The notes beneath the pieces are model-generated. The model was not told the DNA's origin. It worked only from the letters and a program-made list of their open reading frames with translations, and made no database searches. Below, piece by piece: positions 58,073 to 64,000 of a stretch of 64,000 bases of DNA. A program made the position numbers and the translations under genes. Location of the stretch: contig CANNBS010000006.1 of the NCBI GenBank assembly GCA_947502925.1, positions 1 through 64,000 of the forward strand, given 5' to 3'. Position 1 is the first letter of the stretch. Every line of letters begins with the position of its first letter. Source of the stretch: an uncultured Marinicella sp. (GTDB taxonomy: Bacteria; Pseudomonadota; Gammaproteobacteria; Xanthomonadales; Marinicellaceae).

Positions 58073-58834
58073 TCACTCAATAGCTGCTTTAAAAGACAGC
58101 AGGACCTCATCACCTTGTTTTAATAAGAGGATGTTCTGCTTTATTTCGAAATTATCAACTTTGGCTAATTGGGTAAAAAACACCTGTTCTTCCTTTAAAA
58201 ATGGGCAGGCCATTTTAGTGGCGCCAATTTTATCCAGACTCAGGCTGTCATTACTTAATGCGTAGTCTGCAAAAAATCGGTTACACGGCGCCTGACCGCT
58301 GAGGCGACCCTGATCATCAAAGTTCATCGAGACACGGCTTAATACATCGTTTTTAAAGGCCGAATTAACAACTTCGGTTAATTGCCAATCGGTCTGCTGC
58401 AATGTCATGGTTATTTTCTCCAGGCGATAAAGTTCAGCCATTTCACCACCAATCACTTGTTGATCAGCGTTTAAATGCAACAAGGCATTTTCAACGACTT
58501 TATAATAGTTGACAGCCTCCACATCATCTCCTTTCAGGTGTATGACCGTGCCATCTGCTTGCCATTCTATCTGACCGCGTTCGATGTAACTGCCCTGCGT
58601 GTCGATGTAATGTTCCTGTTTGATAAATTCACCGTTTTGATTAATGGTGATCAGAGTTTTAATGCCCGGGCAAGAGGCACACGGCAGGGTGCCCTGGTAA
58701 ACACCGGCCCAATCCAGTGAGGTTTTGGCGGTGTGATGATCCGGCACGGTGTCTTTTTTAACAGTCGGTTGACAGGCCATTAACAGGAAAAACACAGCGA
58801 TCAAAAGGGTGATTTCAATACCTCTTTTATTCAT
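58073..58834 (-). CDS. Lipoprotein with NlpE-like and META domains
   Basis: A 253-residue lipoprotein with lipobox FLLMAC. The N-terminal half (about 40-140) is NlpE-like: YQGTLPCASCPGIKTLITIN with its CxxC pair, linked in E. coli to copper handling and Cpx signalling at the outer membrane. The C-terminal half (about 145-250) is a META/HslJ domain (VSMNFDDQGRLSGQAPCNRFF and ATKMACPF). The start overlaps the downstream M14 peptidase stop by 4 bp (ATGA), so both are probably one operon. Confidence 0.87.
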   Translation of the reverse strand: MNKRGIEITLLIAVFFLLMACQPTVKKDTVPDHHTAKTSLDWAGVYQGTLPCASCPGIKTLITINQNGEFIKQEHYIDTQGSYIERGQIEWQADGTVIHLKGDDVEAVNYYKVVENALLHLNADQQVIGGEMAELYRLEKITMTLQQTDWQLTEVVNSAFKNDVLSRVSMNFDDQGRLSGQAPCNRFFADYALSNDSLSLDKIGATKMACPFLKEEQVFFTQLAKVDNFEIKQNILLLKQGDEVLLSFKAAIE

Positions 58835-59985
58835 GCGGATTCTCCTGGGTTCGCCAGTATCGCGGGCACTGTGTTTAAAAAAGCCATTAAGGTGTCTTCA
58901 CCCAGTTTTTTACAACGCTCCGGTGACCAGCCATATTCCTCATCGGGCCAGTCGTGGTTATCTTTAAAAGGCATTTCCAGGGTATAAGCCAGGCAGGAAA
59001 AGGTTTGTCCCACATAGTTGGTGGCCAGTCTTAAATCGCCCTTGCCCGGTTCATCGAGATCATACTTATGCTCGTCCTGAAACTCAGGCGTGGCGGTGAA
59101 ATAAGCGGACTTAAAGACTTCTTCCAAATTCTTCAAGCGGTCATCATAGTTGGGGTTGCCTTCACACCCGGCGACAAAGTTATAGGGAATGGCTTCATCA
59201 CCATGGACATCAAGGAACATATCAACGCCCTCTTTGTGCATTTTTTGGCGCACCAGATAGACTTCGGGGCTTTTTTCCAGGGTCGGCTCCTGCCATTCCC
59301 GGTTTAAGTTGGCGCCGGCGGCGTTGGTGCGTAAATTGCCGCGGTAAGAACCATCCGGGTTCATATTTGGCACAATAAAGAATCGACATTGTTGTAACAG
59401 CGCCCGGGACGTGGGGTTATCGGCATCCAATAAGGACTCGATAAAGCCTTCCATAAACCATTCGGCCATGGTCTCACCGGGATGCTGGCGCGCGGTGAGC
59501 CAGACATTGAGTTTTTCATCATCGCTGTCCGGTTGTTCAACTTTAATCATATCAAAATCACGGCCATCCACCGTTTCGCCCAAATTAATGACTTCGGTGA
59601 GCGGTGAGTGCTGGGCAAAGGCCAGTAAATTCAAATGACGCTCAAATGAGTACGGTGCAAAATAAGCCAGATAAATGTCATCGGTGTCGGTGTTGAATTC
59701 AACCTGCATGGTTGTGCCGTTAAACTCAGTGGGCAAGCGAAACCATTCATGACGATCAGTGGAAGCACACACGTCATAATCTTCCCAGCCTTCTTTGTAA
59801 GAACAATCCGCGGCATTCATAAACTTCACCACACAATCTTTATCTTTCACACCGTGCAATCGAAAGTAAAACCACTGTCTAAAGTCGGCATGGGAGTCTT
59901 TATCAATGTTAACCCGAATATCATCGGCCTGGTCACAGGCCACCACTTCAATGCGGCCACCATCAAATTCACTGCTAATTTTCAT
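58831..59985 (-). CDS. M14-family metallocarboxypeptidase (cytosolic type)
   Basis: A 384-residue enzyme without a signal peptide, with the N-terminal beta-sandwich (about 1-125) typical of AGBL/CCP-like carboxypeptidases. Zinc ligands are in RQHPGETMAEW and FLDVHGDEAIPY; VPNMNPDGSYRGNLRTNAAGANLNREW is the substrate region, and the catalytic Glu is in YTLEMPFKDN. I start it at the ATG giving MKISSEFDGGRIEVV after an AGGG site; an ATG nine codons upstream is possible. Bacterial relatives may remove C-terminal residues from peptides or proteins; the substrate is unknown. Confidence 0.9.
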   Translation of the reverse strand: MKISSEFDGGRIEVVACDQADDIRVNIDKDSHADFRQWFYFRLHGVKDKDCVVKFMNAADCSYKEGWEDYDVCASTDRHEWFRLPTEFNGTTMQVEFNTDTDDIYLAYFAPYSFERHLNLLAFAQHSPLTEVINLGETVDGRDFDMIKVEQPDSDDEKLNVWLTARQHPGETMAEWFMEGFIESLLDADNPTSRALLQQCRFFIVPNMNPDGSYRGNLRTNAAGANLNREWQEPTLEKSPEVYLVRQKMHKEGVDMFLDVHGDEAIPYNFVAGCEGNPNYDDRLKNLEEVFKSAYFTATPEFQDEHKYDLDEPGKGDLRLATNYVGQTFSCLAYTLEMPFKDNHDWPDEEYGWSPERCKKLGEDTLMAFLNTVPAILANPGESA

Positions 59986-60063
59986 ATTATTGTCCCTGAG
60001 AAAATTAACCATTATAAAGCCCAGGCTGTAAAGCTCAAGTGATGATGTTAACGGCTCTGAGTA

Positions 60064-61341
60064 TTACTTTGGTTTTTTTAAGCGCACCAGCCCCATGGCT
60101 TTCATCACATACTTTTCAAACACAGGTTCAGCCTGACCTTTGCGAATTTTACGCAGAAAATATTTTTCAAAAGCCACCTTGGCCCAATGCACCCAGCGTC
60201 CACTGCCTGACCAGTTTAAATTACGCGGCGGCATTTGTGGTTTGGCCACAAAGGCCACACCGCCGTCACCAAAGTCAGCCAGACATAAGGCATTTAAAGT
60301 TGGTTTTGACTCCGGCTCCTGACCGTTTATCATGGCCTGAATGTTATGCGCGGTGGCCGACACCATGGATTCAATCATGTAGCCCGTTTTCGGCACCCCG
60401 ACGGGTACCGCTGTTTTACCAATCGGTGGAATAGCCACACAAACACCCACCCCGAATACATTTTTAAATGTTGGGTTTTGTTGGTATTCATTGGTTAGAA
60501 TAAAGCCTTTCGGATTAACCAGCCCCTCGACGCCCTGAACGGCATCAATCCCGGCAAAAGCCGGCAGTAACATGGCATGTTTAAACTCGAGCGGGTCATG
60601 TTTTATCGGATCACGATTTAAACCCAACTCAGTGACATGGATTTTATTTTCCCTAATTTCATCCACCTGGCAATTGGTAATCCAGTTAATATTGGCATCC
60701 CGTAATTTCGATTCCAATAAACTCTTGGTATCTCCCACACCATCCAAACCCAAATGGCCGATATAGGGTTCGGCGGTGATAAACGTCATCGGCACCTTAT
60801 CTCGAATTTTTCGTTTGCGTAACTCGGTATCTAAAATCAGCGCATACTCATAGGCCGGGCCATAACAGGAAGCCCCTTGTACCGCGCCCACAACAATGGG
60901 TCCCGGGTTGGCCACAAAGTCTTCCCACTTTTTGCCGGCTGTCGCAGAATGACCGGTGGTACACACCGAGTCAGTAAACCCTTCAGGCCCTAAACCCTGA
61001 ATGGCAGCAAAATCTAATTTGGGGCCGGTGGCAATCACCAGATAGTCATAGTCAATCACTTGATCGTCAATTAAATGAATCTGGTTATCATCGGGTTTAA
61101 CCTGTTTCGCCGCCACCGGAATAAAATTAATGCCCCGTTTTTTAAACATCGGCGGTAAATCCACCTTAATTTGTTCTTGTTGTCGCCAGTTAACCGCCAC
61201 CCAGGGATTGGATGGTGTAAATTCAAACCAATCTTTATCGCTGATCACGGTAACTTGAATGTCTTTGCCCAACAGGTCTTTAACTTCTAAAGCCATGGGA
61301 ATACCACCGATACCGGCACCTAAAACGACCACATGCTTCAT
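60064..61341 (-). CDS. sqr: Sulfide:quinone oxidoreductase
   Basis: A 425-residue membrane-associated FAD enzyme that oxidises sulfide and reduces quinone. The FAD loop VVVLGAGIGGIPMALEV begins the protein. The catalytic cysteines fall at positions 127 (SVCTTGHSA), 159 (QGASCYGPAYEY) and 353 (ALCLADFGDGG), the same numbers I recall for the Rhodobacter capsulatus enzyme. A C-terminal amphipathic tail could bind membrane. The gene is monocistronic and divergent from purB. Sulfide detoxification is the most likely role. Confidence 0.88.
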   Translation of the reverse strand: MKHVVVLGAGIGGIPMALEVKDLLGKDIQVTVISDKDWFEFTPSNPWVAVNWRQQEQIKVDLPPMFKKRGINFIPVAAKQVKPDDNQIHLIDDQVIDYDYLVIATGPKLDFAAIQGLGPEGFTDSVCTTGHSATAGKKWEDFVANPGPIVVGAVQGASCYGPAYEYALILDTELRKRKIRDKVPMTFITAEPYIGHLGLDGVGDTKSLLESKLRDANINWITNCQVDEIRENKIHVTELGLNRDPIKHDPLEFKHAMLLPAFAGIDAVQGVEGLVNPKGFILTNEYQQNPTFKNVFGVGVCVAIPPIGKTAVPVGVPKTGYMIESMVSATAHNIQAMINGQEPESKPTLNALCLADFGDGGVAFVAKPQMPPRNLNWSGSGRWVHWAKVAFEKYFLRKIRKGQAEPVFEKYVMKAMGLVRLKKPK

Positions 61342-61421
61342 AAACCACCTACTTTAGATTAATTATAATTAATATTAGCACGTTCTTATTGTGCATTCAA
61401 CTGTTATCAACAGCTTATGCA

Positions 61422-61450
61422 TTGAGTTAACACATCCTAAACCGTATAAT
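61422..61450 (+). promoter_or_regulatory. Near-consensus promoter of purB
   Basis: TTGAGT (61422-61427), 17-bp spacer, TATAAT (61445-61450); transcription would start about 22 bp before the ATG. A CTGTT-ATC-AACAG inverted repeat (61401-61413) lies just upstream and may be a regulator site. Confidence 0.75.
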
Positions 61451-61478
61451 ACAAAGCCCTTTAAGCGCCTAATAGCCC

Positions 61479-62846
61479 ATGTCTTTATCCGCACTTACCG
61501 CTGTTACTTCTGTAGATGGTCGATATCATTCGAAAACCCGGGATTTATCGCCTTATTTCAGTGAATATGGTCTGATTAAAAATCGTTTACGGGTCGAAAT
61601 TGCCTGGTTGATACACTTAAGTGAATGTGCTGACATTAAAGAACTCCCCACTTTCAGCGCGCAACAAAAACAGCAATTATGGGCTTTGCACGAAAAGTTT
61701 ACACCAGAACAAGCCGGGCAGGTCAAAGACATCGAAGCCACCACCAATCACGATGTTAAAGCGGTGGAGTATTACATTAAAAATCACATGCAAAAAATGG
61801 ACGGCATGGAGAAGCATCTGGAATTTGTGCATTTTGCCTGTACTTCAGAAGACATTAATAACCTGGCCTATGGGCTGATTTTAAGTGAGGCCCGTGAATC
61901 GGTGCTGATTCCTGAAATCAAAAAAATAACGGCACATCTTCGCGCCATGGCGCATGAATTTGCCGGTGATGCCATGATGGCCAAAACCCACGGCCAACCG
62001 GCCACGCCCACCACCATGGGCAAAGAACTGGCCAATGTGGTGTATCGTTTAGAACAGCAGATAGCGCAATTGCAGTCCATCACCATTTACGGCAAAATCA
62101 ATGGTGCGGTGGGCAACTTTAACGCCCATATGTGTGCTTATCGTGAAGTCGATTGGCCAGCTTTGGCTGAATCGTTGATTGCCGACCTTGAGTTACACCT
62201 TCACCCTTACACCACCCAAATCGAACCCCATGATTACATCGCTGAACTCAGTCATGTGATGGTTCGCATTCACACCATTTTATTGGATTTATGCCGTGAT
62301 ATCTGGGGCTATATTTCGAATAACTATTTTGGCCAGAAAACCAAAGCCGGCGAAGTCGGGTCTTCAACCATGCCACATAAAGTTAACCCAATAGACTTTG
62401 AAAATGCCGAAGGAAACTTGGGTTTGGCCAATGCCTTACTTGCGCATTTAGCGGAAAAATTACCGATTTCCAGATGGCAACGCGATCTCACTGACTCAAC
62501 CGTTTTGCGTTCGATGGGCACAGCTTATGGCCATGCGATGATTGCTTATCGCTCGCTGGCCAAAGGCTTAAATAAACTCAACTTAAACCGCGCAGTGTTA
62601 GCTCAGGATCTGGATCATAACTGGGCCTTGTTGGCAGAACCCATTCAAACGGTGATGCGACGTTATGGTATTGACAATCCCTATGAGAAACTCAAAGAGT
62701 TGACCCGCGGGCAAACCATTGACGAATCCACCATTAAGGCTTTTATTAAAACCCTGGATTTACCCGATGACGCCAAACAACAACTGCTGGACTTAACCCC
62801 GGCGACCTATTTAGGCCATGCCGAACAGCAAGCCAAACATATTTAA
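61479..62846 (+). CDS. purB: Adenylosuccinate lyase
   Basis: A 455-residue enzyme of purine synthesis that splits SAICAR to AICAR and adenylosuccinate to AMP, releasing fumarate. The catalytic signature is GSSTMPHKVNPIDFEN; TSEDINNLAYGLIL and KTHGQPATPTTMGKELAN are also conserved. It has the E. coli-type length and layout. It overlaps roxA by 29 bp. Confidence 0.97.
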   Translation: MSLSALTAVTSVDGRYHSKTRDLSPYFSEYGLIKNRLRVEIAWLIHLSECADIKELPTFSAQQKQQLWALHEKFTPEQAGQVKDIEATTNHDVKAVEYYIKNHMQKMDGMEKHLEFVHFACTSEDINNLAYGLILSEARESVLIPEIKKITAHLRAMAHEFAGDAMMAKTHGQPATPTTMGKELANVVYRLEQQIAQLQSITIYGKINGAVGNFNAHMCAYREVDWPALAESLIADLELHLHPYTTQIEPHDYIAELSHVMVRIHTILLDLCRDIWGYISNNYFGQKTKAGEVGSSTMPHKVNPIDFENAEGNLGLANALLAHLAEKLPISRWQRDLTDSTVLRSMGTAYGHAMIAYRSLAKGLNKLNLNRAVLAQDLDHNWALLAEPIQTVMRRYGIDNPYEKLKELTRGQTIDESTIKAFIKTLDLPDDAKQQLLDLTPATYLGHAEQQAKHI

Positions 62847-63945
62847 CGACCAGCGCATCTCTGCTGAGAATTTTTTAGCGGATTATTGGCAACAACGGCC
62901 TTATCTGTTCCGGCAAACCGATTTGCCTATCGACTCGGTACCGAATCGCGCGCAACTGTTCGAACTGGCGGAGCAGGATGGCGTCCAGTCACGCATTATT
63001 TACAGCCCGGACCAACAGCGTTACCGGGCGGTTTATGATGAACCGGATGCCTGGGAATCCTTAACCGATCAGCACCCGACCCTGTTGGTCTCGGATATTG
63101 AAAAATGGCGTCCTCAGACTTTATCCATACTGTCGGCTTTACCTTTTATCAAAGCCTGGCGTTTTGATGACCTGATGTTGTCCTATGCCCCCAAGGGCGC
63201 GTCGGTGGGTGCCCATATTGATCAATACGATGTGTTTTTGGTTCAGGTTAAAGGCCAGCGCCAATGGTCTTTTGATGATGAGGTGTTAACTGAATTTAAT
63301 CAGGTTGAGGACAGTGATCTGGCGGTGATTGATGGCTATCAGGCCCAACACTGCAAAACCCTGTCACCCGGCGATGTACTGTATTTACCACCACGTATTC
63401 CGCATCACGGCATTTCATTGGATGATGAATGTTTAACATTATCCGTGGGATTACGGGCGCCAGCTGATGCTGAGTTATTAACGGCTGTGGCCGATTATAT
63501 GGCGCAGCAGCTACCCGAATCGGTCCGCTTAAAAGATGCCGGCGATGAAATTCAAGCCACCGCTGCCATCACCGGACATGAAATACAACACCTTCGTGAA
63601 CAAATTCAACGTTTACAGTCCTTATCAGACAACCAGCTGGCAGATATTTTCGGCCAGTTTATCAGCGGTTATCGACTGCTGGACGAAATCCCTGAATATA
63701 ATAGTCAAGATGACAGCGAACAATGCTGTGAACACTTACAAAAAAATCCCGCTGATAATTTTGCCTATTATGCCCTGGATGATCACCGGGCTCATGTATA
63801 CATTAATGGCGAGCAATATGACTGTTCTTTGACCTTTGCCCGGCATCTTTGTGATCAGCCGACCTTCACCCGTCAACAATTACAGGACAATCAGGCGTTA
63901 ATGAAACAGTTATTGTTGAACCAACATATCATCGCCGGTGATTAA
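62818..63945 (+). CDS. roxA: Ribosomal protein L16 arginine hydroxylase (RoxA/YcfD)
   Basis: A 375-residue JmjC-fold 2-oxoglutarate/Fe(II) dioxygenase that hydroxylates an arginine of ribosomal protein L16. The iron ligands are His and Asp in SVGAHIDQYDVFLVQ and the second His in PPRIPHHGISL. The N-terminal FLADYWQQRPYLFRQ is typical. The start lies 29 bp within the purB end. The last 55 bp of the window have no gene I can see. Confidence 0.92.
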   Translation: MPNSKPNIFNDQRISAENFLADYWQQRPYLFRQTDLPIDSVPNRAQLFELAEQDGVQSRIIYSPDQQRYRAVYDEPDAWESLTDQHPTLLVSDIEKWRPQTLSILSALPFIKAWRFDDLMLSYAPKGASVGAHIDQYDVFLVQVKGQRQWSFDDEVLTEFNQVEDSDLAVIDGYQAQHCKTLSPGDVLYLPPRIPHHGISLDDECLTLSVGLRAPADAELLTAVADYMAQQLPESVRLKDAGDEIQATAAITGHEIQHLREQIQRLQSLSDNQLADIFGQFISGYRLLDEIPEYNSQDDSEQCCEHLQKNPADNFAYYALDDHRAHVYINGEQYDCSLTFARHLCDQPTFTRQQLQDNQALMKQLLLNQHIIAGD

Positions 63946-64000
63946 TCTGATTGCTTATTTAACTGAGCGCACTGGCTTGTTAAAATAATGCCTATGCTCA

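Overview
The window looks like chromosomal DNA of a moderate-GC marine-type gammaproteobacterium. The gene order asd-fimV-truA-trpF-trpB-trpA-accD-folC is the one I know from Xanthomonadales and relatives. The ubiE-ubiJ-ubiB, surE-pcm-nlpD, ppsR/ppsA and sdhCDAB-sdhE-ygfX blocks are also typically gammaproteobacterial. Many secreted proteins and a pair with C-terminal sorting-like tails would fit a Marinicella-like lineage, but that placement is inference.

Layout. 1-520: the 3' end of a gene encoding a DNKSQ pentapeptide tail, then hairpins. 521-15.7 kb: a large MscS channel, then a long minus-strand housekeeping run (folC, accD, trpA, trpB, trpF, truA, fimV, asd, two tandem membrane-anchored secreted paralogs, aroC, prmB). 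15.7-22.8 kb: plus-strand sco, psd, a secreted unknown, an OmpA lipoprotein, a beta-hydroxyacid dehydrogenase and ubiE-ubiJ-ubiB, closed by a 33-bp tandem repeat and a terminator. 22.9-28.4 kb: a minus-strand succinate dehydrogenase operon. It opens with a short GTG-start SDHAF4-like gene, continues sdhC-D-A-B-sdhE-ygfX, and ends with ispG. 28.5-30.5 kb: ygfZ, a PhnD-like binding protein and a PilZ protein. 30.5-31.1 kb: a gene-free, repeat-rich gap. 31.1-41.3 kb: a methyltransferase, a DUF1249 protein, ppsR, divergent ppsA, a Usp, rimK, a RimB-like protease, an esterase and parC. 41.4-50.4 kb: two secreted proteins including a large M14 carboxypeptidase, hemF, a CNNM/CBS protein, an exoD gene broken by a 265-bp MITE, and surE-pcm-nlpD.

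50.4-57.7 kb is accessory DNA. It holds a RAYT (REP-associated tyrosine transposase) gene bracketed by its palindromes, with related palindromes scattered nearby. It also holds a SUKH immunity gene and a decayed second copy, a CopG/RelE toxin-antitoxin pair with a near-consensus promoter, a RidA protein and a Spy-like periplasmic protein. At its end are an integron-type attC site, a truncated GNAT acetyltransferase and an unrecognised 583-residue cassette protein. 57.7-64 kb returns to ordinary genes: a PDZ protein, an NlpE/META lipoprotein, an M14 peptidase, sulfide:quinone oxidoreductase, purB and the L16 hydroxylase roxA.

The main candidates for something new are the 583-residue cassette gene (possibly defence; function unknown), the RAYT/REP family whose right-end palindrome pair sits next to the transposase start codon and recurs about 2 kb away, and the MITE whose precise removal restores exoD in frame. 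No rRNA, tRNA, CRISPR array or integron integrase was seen.
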